Counted from the first letter of the stretch, positions 32,920 to 45,470 are shown. The stretch: DNA of 64,000 bases from Cliona cf. orientalis (GCA_963930775.1 OZ005699.1:2253501-2317500), one strand, 5' to 3'. Notes: a model not told the origin generated them from the sequence alone. Made by a program: numbers and translations.

Positions 32920-33826
32920 ATGGCCAGCTTCAACATTGAAGTATGTAGCAAAGCCTTCTTCACCGTCTCTGTGGCCTTGCTGCTGTCTTCATCACTGGTT
33001 GTGGGGATTGATTGTAGAGCTGCACTGAGTCCTATGATCGTACCTGGAGGGAGCTCCCGTATGTGTCCATCTGATGAGGCCAGACAGGGTGCTTTAGAGA
33101 GCATTAGAAATGATATCAAAATGCTACTAAATAACAGTCTACAACGGACAGCTATAAATGATTATTGTGGGCCAGGTCAGTGGCATCGAGTTGCCTTCAT
33201 TAATATGACTGATCCACAGCAAAACTGCCCAGTTGAATGGCAGGAATACACAGACACAGCAGATACTATCAGAGGTTGCATGCGGTCGAGTTGCAACTTG
33301 CTCACGTAAAATGTTTTCCACCGGTCGTCAGTATTCCAGAGTGTGCGGGAGGATTATTGCCTATCAACTGGCGAGTACAGATGCATTCCAGTCTCGTAAT
33401 GAATCAATTGATGGTCCGTACGTTGATGGCGTAAGTGTGACGTATGGCCACCCTCGTAACCACATATGGACATTTGCCGGAGGTTGGAGTGAGATAAGTC
33501 ATCCCAATTCAGATATAGTCAATTGTCCTTGTTCAGATTCTCCCGGCACTTCCTCTCCACCTTCATTTGTTGGTGAGAGGTACTTCTGTGAATCAGCAAA
33601 TAAGGATGAGATCTTCAGAAATAATTTTTTATATACCAGTGACAAGTTGTGGGATGGTGAACAATGTGATAACGAAGGTACCTGCTGCACTGATAAGTCT
33701 CCCCCTTGGTTTTCGGTTGATATTCCTACACCGACAGTCGATGATATAGAGGTGAGTATTTGTGGCAATGAAGATTTAGCAAATGAAAACTCACCGATTG
33801 AACTACTGGAGATTTATGTTCAGTAA
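32920..33826 (+). pseudogene. secreted Cys-rich protein, inverted copy with frameshift
   Basis: Same protein as at 18773-19681, in the opposite orientation, about 80-90% alike. It starts MASFNIEVCSKAF with a signal peptide (VALLLSSSLVVGID) and reads well to DTIRGC. There, near 33280-33284, four extra bases (ATGC within TTGCATGCGG) shift the frame and a stop follows 9 codons later. The remainder continues in another frame to IEVSICGNE...LLEIYVQ and TAA with all blocks kept (DGVSVTYG, HIWTFAGG, LWDGEQCDN). It is probably a recent pseudogene. A sequencing error or editing could also explain a 4-base change. Confidence 0.75.
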
Positions 33827-34726
33827 ACCATAATCAAAATTTCTGCACTGAGTTACTGAACAATGTGACATTAACTCCTTAATTGCTCTTGGTAGCTATA
33901 TAGTGATAGATAGTCATGCATGAACTCTTGACAATGTATAATATTATGGCATTATTTTTGTAAATTTTATCAAGTATTTGCATGATCATTAAAATTTAAT
34001 TTTGGCCACATGGCTACTTACGATTGATATTATTGTCACTACTCTAGAACATAATAATAATGATTGTGGAAAGATCAGCAGTATTAAAAAGTGATTACTA
34101 GTCTCGCAAATGCATAATTTTTCACAGAAGGATCTGGCTTAATTGCTTCACTTATAAACAGTCACATATCTCCAACCAAATTCGCAGACTTGGTATGGCC
34201 TCAAACCAATAGCATGCACAAGGAAACCTAATTATCTGAATTTTCCAGATTCCATAACAAAGATTTATTAGAACTTTACTGTATGGCTACTGTTTAATTA
34301 TCTGCTCCAGTAACCCACATAGTTAGCTACATGCAGAGGAGGGTATTTAAAAAGCATTGCATCATTTATGGTACACATTAATTTTTAGTTACTATTGAAT
34401 TAACCAATGTTCCAGATAAGTTGTTTATAATTAGTGCATAATAATAATATTATTAGGTTGAAATGCCTCTTTAGTTTTTACAGCGCACATGTACCCTCCC
34501 CAAGCAAAACTTGAGGGATGATAATAATAATAATATATGTATAGCAGAGCTTTATTTGGGTAACATGTACATCAAGCCTTTAGCACATGGACTCTACATA
34601 TACATAATATCATGCAATTGCCACAGCAAAGAATGGTAGTCAGACTCACGATAGTTTTCCACACACTTATGATACCTAATTGACACCTAATAGCTTTACG
34701 GAGGCCTTACTGTTTGTTTAATATCA
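33827..34726. other. intergenic, start of the segmental duplication
   Basis: No gene seen. From about 34480 the sequence (CGCACATGTACCCTCCCCAAG, then AAGCCTTTAGCACATGGAC) has a second copy starting at about 43463, marking the left edge of the duplicated block that carries the receptor gene. Confidence 0.6.
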
Positions 34727-34810
34727 GGGCATTGCTGCCGACTTGACTCTCCAGCATTCAAATAATATCTGAGTGACTCCACTGCCAAGGTTCTCGCTGG
34801 AGAGCATAGG
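34727..34810 (+). pseudogene. orphan fragment of deacylase exon 9 (first)
   Basis: ATCAGGGCATTGCTGCCGAC and the next ~65 bases match the acceptor and start of exon 9 of the deacylase genes. One base is lost in GACTTGGACTCT, bases are inserted after ATTCAAATA, and the match stops at a CATAGGCGGC sequence like the end of the 20138-20486 element. No other exon lies near, so it is a dead fragment. Confidence 0.65.
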
Positions 34811-35213
34811 CGGCTGCAGGCCAGAGCATACCAGGGCTACGCCTGGGTAGAGATTGGGGCATGCTTATTAAATATAGCCTAAAAAGTCAAAATCAACCAC
34901 TGTGGTAAAAATGTAGGTTAATGACTTGCCATGCCTGGGTTCCTTTTGTTCTTCAGGGTGGTCACAAAATTACTGAGCTATCATACCATAAAAATAGTCT
35001 TGCTATTATAAACATAGTGCATGTGGCGAGATTTATAAATTATTCATAATATTATTTTTGTACTATTGTGGCTACACAATTTGCATTAATTTTGTATCTC
35101 GAACATGCATCCATCGGTACAGGGTCGTCGAGCACTTTGCGCATGCGCACACGAATTAGCCAGAATGTGTACTGCGGTTCTCCGAGACTCGGTGTATTGA
35201 ACCAAGTTCATGC
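34811..35213. promoter_or_regulatory. upstream region of Ig receptor gene 1
   Basis: The part from 34975 to the start codon is repeated at 45478-45704 upstream of the second receptor gene. A shared block contains TCCATCGGTACAGGGTCGTCG and the palindrome GCGCATGCGC at 35139-35148, 66 bases before the ATG. This is the probable core promoter. Confidence 0.5.
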
Positions 35214-38200
35214 ATGAAGATGGTGGTCTTTTGCGTTCATCGCGTTGCTGATCCTACCAGGTGTGGAAGGCTGATTTCTATTGGCACACTGTTGCTCATA
35301 GCAGCATATCATGTTCCTCTTGCCACTGGACAGCAAGGTAAATAATAATATGACAAAGATAGTGTGCAAAAATTATAATCGATTGTCATTATATCCTACG
35401 TTATCTGGTACATAGAGTGCTCCCATGCAAAGAGAGAATGATTTGAAAGAAGGCCCAAAACAATAAAAATTACAATGCTTGTGGTTAACAGTATTTACAC
35501 TGTTATTATAAAGGGTTTGAGTACAAATTATTTCAAAGGAAGTTATGATCCCAAATCCAAAAATTTCTATATAAGTCGACTCTCTGTCCATGAAGCACTG
35601 CACGCGGATAAGGCAGAATTTTCCAAACTTATCACATCACATCCAAATTGTGTACAAAATCCATTATGTTAATTTGTCTAGTGATGTTTTCCAGCTCTCA
35701 TGTCACAGTGAATAATATTATTACTATTAGTATGGCAGTACAATAATTATTGTGTGACAATGATTATAGAGAGATCCCAACTTTGTTGTTATGAATAGAG
35801 TATTTGCATATGACTGAACCTTGTTTGATAGTGAAATTATAATATAATATTTTCTGTGTGCAAGCTGTGCCTTTGAACACGGATCCGGAGGCCACAGATG
35901 CCTAGTATATAGGTAGTGTCAGGAGTACATTACAAGGAGTATGCAACACACTCAGTAGTAGTACAAACATCTCTTTCCTATGGTGGCCCAGAAGTGTACT
36001 CGTTTTGGTCCTCAACTCACATGATCCTGATTCTGATTCTCCGACATGACTTTGATTTTGATTCTGATTTTCTGACTTGATTCTGAATCTCCAACTTGAT
36101 TCTTATTTAGATTCTTACTTCGATTTTATAAGTGGATTCTGATTCTCTAATGTGATTCTCATTGGGTTTTCTATTAATAATTAAGGGACCTGTATAGGGA
36201 AATTTTTAATGCCCCCCAAGATTAAAATTGCCAGAAGAGGCCCATAGAACCAATTAATTATTGCCAACAGGACCCTCATGCAAGAACTCATTAAGGTGTT
36301 TAAAAAGCCCTCTCTGGATATAATTATCACTCCTCAATGGGGGTGTAGCTATGCATGCCTATTATAATATTATGGAAAAGCCCATTTGCTGGTTTTTAGC
36401 AAAGCAAACAATCTCATGTTTTTCAATGTTGCATGCACATGCAATTAACGGTAATGGATGTATTACACCACACACAATCATTACATTTCTATGCAAGCAC
36501 ATTAACCAGCAAAAAAAATATTATATACTGCACAAGACCACAGAGTAGTCACTGTATCGCAAGGCAAGCTTTGAGGCAGAGTGATATTTGTGTACATGCG
36601 TCAAATTAAACTACCCATCAAAAGAACAGGACTGGCTTAAAGTAGCTAGCTGTCATGCTAGTGCACGGATGGGACCAACTCCTTTGGGACACTGAGGTTA
36701 CCCCGCGCTTAACTCAGTGGTTGCAGCGTAAGTACCCTCTAGTGATATTCATGCAGGCCCATGTACAATGATGGTTGTGATGTCAAATCTGGAAGAGATG
36801 TTTGTACTACTCAGGGGCTGATCCAGGGGGGTGGATAGGGTGGCTAGCCACCCCCCTTCACTAAGTTTTTTTTATGTAATGTAGTATAGGAGACATCCAC
36901 CATTATTAACTAGTCACCCCCTTGCACCAGTATAGTTTACTATGGTTAGCCACCCCATTAGCCACCTTCCATGCAAAATTTCTGGATCAGCGCCTGCTAC
37001 TACTATATGCTCCTCCTGGTAGTGTATATATAATAACATTTTGCACAACATCAGCTATTGGGACTAGCTCCTGTACTATCAACGCTTTCTTATATAGCCT
37101 TAAGTTGTTGCTCTAATGCATGGTCATGATTTTCTCTTTTGGTTTTAGATGTGGCTCGAGGGACCATTAAATTTTGTTCTTTATTCTATGTCGTGCTAGT
37201 ACAAATTCAAATTTTCTCATACATTTCTGTGGGGTGGCTGTACATCGGTGTACGGCATCACATGATTATGGACTTATGACGTCGACGTTATTATTGCTAA
37301 TGATGTATATAATATAGAGTAAGCAATAATAATAATCACCTTATCCAATATACAGTTGGTGTTTCTCTCAAGCTGCAAGGAACAGCAATACCCAATAACA
37401 GCTTAGTGGACGTTGAAGACATCCTTTATCGTGCATCTATTGATGGATATAGGGAAAAACCTTCAAACGCTAATCCCACTCTTCACGATGAAGCACTGTT
37501 GTGTGTGACCGACCTAGAAGATTGCTGTGAAACACCACGTACAGTGCGTGGCAATTGGTATTATCCTGATGGAAGGATAGTCAACATTAATAATTCCATA
37601 TCTGGGCCTACATTTCAGAGCAACAGGGGTCCAAATGAGCTCGTAAATAATAATCGACAATTTTATGGCTCAGTTCGTCTCTGGCGTAGATGGAGCAATC
37701 CACCTGAAAGAGGTCGTTTCCGCTGTGAGCTACCCAGCGCTGCTGATCCCAGTGTTAACCAGGTCCTCTATGCAAATCTTGGTAAAGTTATAATTTATGC
37801 TGGATCTATAATTATAGGTGATAAACTTTATATGGGTGCACAAGTCTATACAATCGCCCAAGATAAATGGAAAGGGCTGGATGTAAATACATATGTACAT
37901 GTGCATGAGATTGTATAAAAATTCTGTTTTACCAAACTATCCTTATGTTTCTATAGTGAATTTTGGGACACATCATGCAATTGACCCGGTGACTATCTCT
38001 CCGTCTGGACCTGGCATTACAGGAAACACGTTCTCACTGACATGCTCAGCTCAGCTTATTGATCCAATTCCTCTCCCACACAGTGTATCTTCGCCAAACT
38101 TTGAATGGTTCTTTGGTGAAAATGGTACTAGTGTTTCACTCCCCTCTGGTGTAACTCCCATGGAAACGGTTCTGAAAAGTGGTTATGCTTATTCCAGTAC

Positions 38201-41200
38201 CCTACAGTTTTCTCCCGTACTGAAGGAGTCCCATGCAGGGACGTACACATGCAGTCTTGGAGCAGGTCGACTGATCAACAGCATACTGGTCTCTGTAGAT
38301 GGTACAGTTTATAAGATAAGAATGCACAATCATGACTATAGTGTAGGCTAGCCTTGATCGTGGCCAGGCTTTAAAATGTTTTCCAAGAGCCTGGGTATAA
38401 GATTAAATTAATTAAGTGCATCTAAGACTGATTCAAAGCAGAATAATAATATTATGATCCTTGTTATGATTGTGATAGGCACACCATTCACTTAAATGGC
38501 ATCATTATCAATTTCTGTATAACAATACATCATGCAGTTGTTGCTGCCAGGGTAATTCCCAGTGGAACTCCAATGTTGGGACACGACAGCAACTACACAC
38601 TCACATGTAGGGTGTTTGTAACCAACAACTTCCGTAGTCCCTCCATAACCTACCAGTGGATTAAGAATAATGATACTCCAGCCGTACAAGTTGGAGGAAC
38701 CAAACCAGATACTTTTTCTTTCATTTCCTTCAGACTCTCTGATGCTGGGCTCTATACATGCTATGCTACTATTAGTTCATCTTCCCTTGGTAGTGACATC
38801 TCAGTGACAGCTTCTCATGAAGTCAAGATCCAGAGTGAGTTATAATAAAAATGAATGCACTTGAGTGCAGAACCCTCACTGCTACATGCATGCATGACCC
38901 ATGCGCATGTATAGCATGGCTCACTGTGTATGCTTGTTCAATATCAGGAAGGTTGAACTACATAGCTACCCTGCACCTGAACATTGTTATGGTACTGTTC
39001 AAGTCTCTTCAGAGTCAGTGCATGATCTAGAAAGGCACCTGGCTATGTCACTATACAAACTGAAAGCTTCTTGACTACCTAAACTGAATTATGCACTTGG
39101 GAGCCACTACCTGTTTACACTGTCACTGCACTGACAACTGACCAGCAGGCGCAGAATTGTAAATCAGTCATGTTGCTGAGGTAAGAGCCATGTAAACACA
39201 GACGGGCAACAGCTGCACACTACTACACCACTGGGCAGCACATACATGACCACTATTCCTTTGTAATTGTGTCCGGTATACCTCGAATGCGTACTTTCTC
39301 TCAGACGACCCTTACCATTTAGCATAGGACGGTTGCGACGGACAGAACGACAAAAATCGCCAAACGATAATTAATCCCTCCGCCTACGCTTTGCGGCGAG
39401 GGTTAATTATTGTGTCCTAACTTTCATGATAATAATACCTACGATTATTGTATGACATTGTGTATGTAGCGATGCGTTAATACCAACGTGCTCAGTAGCT
39501 CTTTACACTTGCACAATTCATTTCATGCATGCAATTGGTACAGCAATGATGCTCAAGTTTGGCAGTCCATGTTTCTGAAATATTTTAGCACCCACTTCGT
39601 TCCATAATAATTATTTCCATCTAGTTCCTGCCCCTACTTCTGTTGTGCCATCAGCTAGCAGTCCCACTCCTGTACAACAATATGGAACTATAACCTGCAC
39701 CGTTCGTATTGATCTAAGTCCAGAAATGGATATCCCATTGACAGTGAACACTGCATTAAGAAGACCAGGTGGATATTATACTATGACGAACACTTCACAA
39801 CCAGTTATTGGAGGTAGTATCGTGACCTACACCAGTACATTCATGATCAGCAGTTTGCTGGGAAGAAATCTGTCGGGGAACTACATATGTGTGGCTACTC
39901 TTAGCCCCACACTAGTTAGTGCTTACATCATCAGCAGCCATCCTAGAGAACACTCAGTTCAGTTTGTGAAAAATGGTAAGATACATTGTACAAATTTAAA
40001 TTAATACAAATTAAAACACGTAGCTACCAATTTTCGAGACTACTATTCTTTACTTTTACTTTTACAGGTGTTTATTTAATGCTGAGAAATCAATTCATTG
40101 CTAACAATAGTCAAGTTAATATTAGAAGCATTGGTGTATCTACTGACAGCCCCAGTGGTGCTCTACAGTGCATCACTGACAAGTTTCCATGCTGCATGAG
40201 CCAGGACCCTCAACACGGAGAGTGGTACCTACCAAATGGAGAACTAGTCCAAGGAATAGTTAATACTTCAACCACAGCACTCTATAGAAGCAGAGGTGAT
40301 AATGGAGAGGTGTCTTTGAATCGTCCTAGTAATATTACATCTCCAACTGGGAGGTATTGTTGTGCAGTGGCCAATGCAGCTAACATAAATCAAACCCTTT
40401 GTGTGATTATTGGTAAGGTTTTCGTAATTAATGTGCTTATCTAAAAAGATTTTTCTCTATAATACATTATGCATGCAGGTATAGTATCCATAACTCCCAT
40501 TGGCTCTCCCATTGCTGGTGAGGACTATTCTCTGGAATGTTCTGCAGGTGGATCTAAGGCAATTTTTGGATGGTTGGGACCACCTGATGGTAGAACAGCA
40601 GTTATTGACAGTCTCACTATAATCTCCAATTCTTCTACGAACCAACTTCGGTTTAGACCACTGGAGCAGTCCCACAGTGGCACATACTCATGCCATATTG
40701 AAATATTAAGTGGTAACTTGTCATCATCATTAGTGCTTAATGTGACTGGTAAGCTGAATGAACAATTTTATATTAAATTTTAACCTCATGAATCCTTTCA
40801 GCTCCCAACATGTCCATTGAGATCACTGACAGTGGAGGGGTGTTTCCTATGGCAGGACAAAATTACGACATAATCTGTGGTGTACGTGGAGCTGAAAATC
40901 TCAATTCTACCATCACCTATCAGTGGATAAGGAACAATAAAACTGGAAATAATAATTCTAAAAGCCTCTCGTTTGCTCCAGTTAGAATCTCCGATGCAGG
41001 AACTAGTTATTTTTGCTCGGTCACTGTTGTTTCAAACTATCTGTCAGTGACAGGACATACAGTGCTGTCTCCTAGATCTAAACTCATCATTAAAAGTGAG
41101 CTTATTGATTATTTTACTAATCTGCTATTAATTTTAGCTATTAATATTGATACCTGCATATTTAGTTCCAACTCCATCATTTATTACTCTGAGCAAATCC

Positions 41201-42067
41201 ACTGAATCAGATATTGCTTTAATCCTGTGTACTGTGGAGCTAAATCCAGCGATACTAGAGTCTGAGGTACCTTTACTGAGAGTAGGTGCACAGCTATCCA
41301 GGGATGGCGCTCTGCTAACTCTGGCTGGACCAACAGTAACCAATACAACCTTCACCTACACCACACAGCTGAATTTGACTAAGGAGAGTGATTATGGAAG
41401 CTACACCTGTACAGCTACAATTAGACCTAAGCTGTCCTCAATCTATCTCACAGGAATAGACAAATTATTATCTGATTCTCTTGCCATTGAACCTGGTAAA
41501 TTTGTGTTGGCTATTATTATGATAACTGAATGTGTTTTAACGGTAATTTTAAATACGTATAGTTATTCCTCCCCCTGTTGGTGTTCAAGCCACTCAATCC
41601 AGTTCCTCTGCCCCAGTGGAGATCAGCTGGAATCCTCCATCTTATCATGGACCATTCAAAATCACTGGATATAGAATCTTTTATGGAAATAGACGGAATA
41701 ATTATACTATATCAGTGTCCGTTGGTGCTACCTCCATTGGTGTAGGAGTGAATAAAAGTTATGATGGTCAGACAGTGTTCATTCGCTCTGAGTCCAACCA
41801 GTTGTACTATAGCGAGCTTGTGGTTGTTACTGTGACTATGGGTAAGTTGATTGCTGATTCGTAGTTATTGATTCTTAATGTTACAGAAGCTGATGACAGA
41901 TTTTGTTCTACATAATATTATGACATAGCCACGTGTTCTTGTAGCCGCAATCAGTGCTGGAGGGAAATAGGAACTACTGTTGGAGTGATGGTTTGTCTGA
42001 TTGTCATAACAGTAATTGTCATCATTGTGTTCCTGTGTTGGACCTGGTGGAGGTGAGCCAGTGAGTG

Positions 42068-42158
<91 letters not shown>

Positions 42159-42536
42159 TAAGAGAGTGAGATAGAGAAATTAGTAATACTAGGTGCATGC
42201 ATGCAATCCGTTTAGGCTATATCTATTTTTTGCACCAATCACCAAATCTGAAGATTTAACTACATAGGAATCATGCAGAGTTGTTTGTGTGTAGTGCACA
42301 TTACATGCTTTAAGCTAGAGACTCTAATTAAAGCCAGTAACTATATAGGATCTTGTTTGTGCAGAAGGAGATCACCTGCTAGAGAAGATATTGCTTTGTC
42401 CGATAATGTTGCCTACGAAGAAGTAACTTGGAAACCTAAAGCAGCTGTACATGCAGGAAATTACGAGAATGGTAGCATTGACAAATGCAATTGCCAAACC
42501 AACCCAACAGTAGGTTGGCCGACTGGATCACAGTAA
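35214..42536 (+). CDS. Ig/FN3 receptor with signal peptide and ITIM-like tail (gene 1)
   Basis: Twelve exons, the first ten joined in phase 1: 35214-35337 (signal peptide, LISIGTLLLIAAYHVPLA), 37356-37781, 37957-38301, 38538-38834, 39625-39975, 40068-40412, 40479-40748, 40802-41095, 41166-41495, 41563-41841, 41945-42052 and 42365-42536. Exons 3, 4, 5, 7, 8 and 9 each encode one Ig domain (for example LTCSA with FEWFF and GTYTC). Exons 2 and 6 encode an Ig-like variant with an extra CC (DLEDCC, GNWYYPDG; KFPCC, GEWYLPNG). Exon 10 is a fibronectin type III domain (VEISWNPPSYHGPF). Exon 11 encodes one membrane segment (VCLIVITVIVIIVFLCW) and exon 12 a ~55-residue tail with DNVAYEEVTW. One missing base in exon 11 puts a TAG at 41968-41970 before the membrane segment. 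Likely an adhesion or recognition receptor; ligand unknown. Confidence 0.8.
36020..36165. repeat. GATTCT-type simple repeat in receptor intron 1
   Basis: Degenerate tandem repeats of GATTCTGATT / TTGATTCT. No coding function suggested. Confidence 0.6.
36812..36996. mobile_element. short hAT-like element in receptor intron 1
   Basis: Ends CAGGGGCTGATCCAG and CTGGATCAGCGCCTG are inverse copies; flanks GTACTACT and CTACTACT agree at 7 of 8 bases, which fits an 8-base hAT target duplication. 185 bases, non-coding, with a GGTGGCTAGCCACC hairpin near the left end. Confidence 0.55.
42067..42160. repeat. GA microsatellite in receptor intron 11
   Basis: Long GA run shortly after the donor of the membrane exon, with minor interruptions. 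Confidence 0.85.
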
Positions 42537-43140
42537 GGAAACAATATCAAGCTAGGCACTACATACGTTTAGAGCATAGCTATATAATATAGTCACTGCA
42601 TGTAAGCAAACAATTGTAAACTCATTTGTTTTGGCCAATAGCAGAGCCATTGTTATTTTGTGTAACAAACAATCAATTAATTATGTACTTTTGACTCAAT
42701 TGTTGATGTTCAATTTCCTTATGCCGTTAATATCATTATTACGTAATATTACGTAATTTCCCATTATTATATAAATTGCTGTTTCAGTGACGAAGTGCAT
42801 GCTCAAGAGCTGCTGGGAAGAGATCGTTTACATTAAATTTGTTTGTAGATAACATTCTCTATAGTAGTTGTAGTCGTGACTTAGACTCTATAAGTAGGGA
42901 TGACCCGGATATGCTATTATGTAATACATTACAAATTCCAAAATATCTCAAAACTGGTAAAATTTCTAAGTGTGAAAATTGGAATCTCCAGCAAATTATC
43001 TATCTTGTTTGTGTACTTTTTGACCCTGCCATCCCTACTTCATCCTTCAATTTTAATACTTGTTTCTGTTCATTTTTATTAATTGCTCTTAGTATAATTA
43101 ATTTTATCAATGCCATCTTACATGATTTGCTCATTCAACT
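42537..43140. other. 3' flank of receptor gene 1
   Basis: No gene. A dispersed repeat (ACTCTATAAGTAGGGATG, AATACATTACAAAT, ATATCTCAAAAC) at about 42886-43040 matches 21078-21200. Confidence 0.5.
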
Positions 43141-43436
43141 CTCAAGTTTACTTCCACCAATGGCTGTGAGAAGACCTCTGATAACTGGTACACCAATAGG
43201 GACACTTAGGAGTTCATTCCACTTCTGAGTACAAAAATTGAATGAAAATACTTGATAACCAAAGCTGCTCATGAAATAAATCACATTCCCAATTACAACA
43301 GGAGCTCCGGATCCCCTGACATCTTAATTAGATAGTGCCTTCTTGCCAACTCTCCACTCTCCCAGTATCATATCTCTCTTGTAGGTGAGTGGCGGCATTC
43401 TTGATGACACACTTTCAAGGGGTTGGCTCTTGTTGA
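43141..43436 (-). pseudogene. kinase-kelch remnant
   Basis: Minus-strand sequence resembles two separate parts of the kinase-kelch genes. At 43145-43330 it matches the middle kelch repeats (on the plus strand CTTCCACCAATGGCTGTGAG, compare 7788-7807). At about 43420-43436 it matches the kinase start (AAGGGGTTGGCTCTTGTTGATG-like, the NKSQPLG segment). The stretch between has been deleted and the frame is broken, so it is a third, dead copy. Confidence 0.65.
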
Positions 43437-43708
43437 TGCATAAAATTAATTTTGATACTACAGCACACATGTACCCTCCCCAAGCAAAACTTAAGGTATG
43501 ATAATAATATAATATTATATTATGTATAGCAGAGCTTCATTCAATTCAGTGGGTAACAGGAGCATCAAGCCTTTAGCACATGGACTCTACATAATATTAT
43601 AATATGTAATTTCCACAGCAAAGAATGGTATATAATAGTCACGGTTCTCCACACATTTATGATACCTAATTGATACCTAATAGCTTTACAGGCCTTACTA
43701 TTTGTTAT

Positions 43709-44173
43709 CAGGGAATTGCTGCCGACTTGGACTCTCCAGCATTCAAGCATCTGAATGATTCCAATGCCGAGGTTCTTGGAGAGAGTAGACCATTTTCCAT
43801 GACAGGCTCCATTCCCTTAGCGGGCAACTTGCAGAAAGAAGGCTTCAAAGTGCAGCTGTGTGACGTGGCCATGGTCACTCCAGTGTCTACCTGGTGACAA
43901 TGAGTAAGGGATACAATTCTGAAACACTTAAGCAATTTTGTCTGTAACTTGCGTTAACTAGTGTCACAACTAACCATATTTAGACACAGGTAGCTAGGTA
44001 GTGTGCATACATGCACAATATTTCACTTTATACCTTAACAGCAACAAAAAAACCTCTTGATTTATGTTGGATATTTCATGTTAGGAGCTGTTTCATATTA
44101 TGGTACCTCTACCTTACTGTATCCCCTCGGCCATGGAGAAAGGTTCCAGATCCTCTGCAGGGTGATCAGCAAA
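43709..44173 (+). pseudogene. orphan fragment of deacylase exon 9 (second)
   Basis: Bases 43709-43909 match exon 9 of the deacylase genes from its acceptor, reading GIAADLDSPAFKHLNDSNAE and GSIPLAGNLQKEGF, but two changes near VQLC-DVAM break the frame and a TGA follows STW. The end of the exon (CTCGGCCATGGAGAAAGGTT, GGGTGATCAGCAAA) reappears at about 44128-44173, so about 215 bases were inserted between. A LINE tail is inserted directly after. The fragment has no other exons. Confidence 0.75.
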
Positions 44174-45470
44174 TTTTTTTTTTTTTTTTTTTGTATAATA
44201 ATTTGTTTTGCATATACTATGCATGGATACATAATAGCTATAAATAGAGCTAATACAAAATGCATCCAGGAAATATTATAACATAGAGTTAGCTAACTGT
44301 GAATAAAGTACATACCAGCCACATAAATTAAGAAACATGTTTTGATAAGTGATACTTAAATGAATCAATTGTGTTACACTTGGATAACTCATGATTAACA
44401 AGTAAGTGGTTCCATTTAGTAATAGTAGCAGGGAAAAAGGAGTTTTGGTGTGATGATGTATGAAAATATGGAATTGACAATGCTGCTGAATTTGCAGATC
44501 TAGAGTTGTAGTGGAACTCGCATTGCTTAATGGGGGCATTCGGAAAATCTGTAAGACCGAGAGGGTACAGAAGTTTGCCCTTAGAGTTTGTTTAAAGTCC
44601 TGGGATCCACTTGCAAGCTATAATGACCTGCTCACAGCGGCAAAGCTTCCAACACTACAAAGCAGGCGAGACCAATCCAGCATCTGCCATCTATTCAAAA
44701 TTGTTAATTATGTCAGCGATTTCACCTTTTAAGTGTGGATTCCATACAGCTGAGGAGTATTCAAGGTGTGGCCTGATGTAACTGAGATAAAGTTGGAGCA
44801 GAGTTTGGGAGCTGCAATTATTGTAGAAACGTCTATAGAATAAGCCAATTAATTTTCTAGTCTTATTACAAATGTTGGTGATGTGAGGTTTCCATGTTAA
44901 ATCGGATGTGATTGTTACACCCAGATATTTGTACTCGTTGGTACGTGTAAGGGCAGTTCCTTCAATTTTAAAACACGGTGGCTTGAGCGAATTCACTTTT
45001 TTCCTCGAAATAAACATTTGTCTGCACTTGCTAGCATTGAATTTCAGGTGCTTCCCTGAAATATATGAAGACACTGAGTTGATATCCGATTGCAACTGGT
45101 CAAAGTCAGCAGAATTCTTTATCACACGATATAAAACAATGTCATCTGCAAAGAGATTCAGATCACTATCACTGGAGACAACGGTTGTGACATCATTTAT
45201 AATTATTATATGAAATGAATAGCAGTGGCCCAAGGACAGAGCCTTGCGGTACTCCAGAAATAGCTGGTAGAGAGTGAGAGTTACATCCATTCACTCCAAC
45301 AAACTGCTCTCTGTGGAAAAGGTAGCTATAAATCCATCTCAATAGGTACTTATCCAGGCCTAATCTTTCCATGGTCTCCAGCAATGGTAGATGTGGAACT
45401 GTATCAAATGCTTTGCTTATATCAAAGAACACTGCGCAAACTTCATATCCTTGATCAAGAGCCTGTAAAT
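44174..45470 (-). mobile_element. 5'-truncated LINE with internal inversion
   Basis: The minus strand encodes the second half of a non-LTR reverse transcriptase: FFDISKAFDTVPH, SGVPQGSVLGPLLF, NLFADDIVLYR (catalytic ADD), LKFNASKCRQMF and TRTNEYKYLGVTI, then HTNLYL-type C-terminal sequence. It ends in a poly-A tail, seen as poly-T at 44175-44192. The frame shifts near 45205. A segment of about 165 bases (about 44554-44717) is reversed: its coding sense RVQKFALRVCLKSWDPLAS lies on the plus strand, while PNAPIKQCEFHYNSRS after it is again on the minus strand. The element is dead. Jockey/CR1-type affinity is likely but not certain. Confidence 0.75.

Noticed and set aside
41951-42202. Ser/Leu-rich minus-strand frame
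   Set aside because: Translation of the GA microsatellite.
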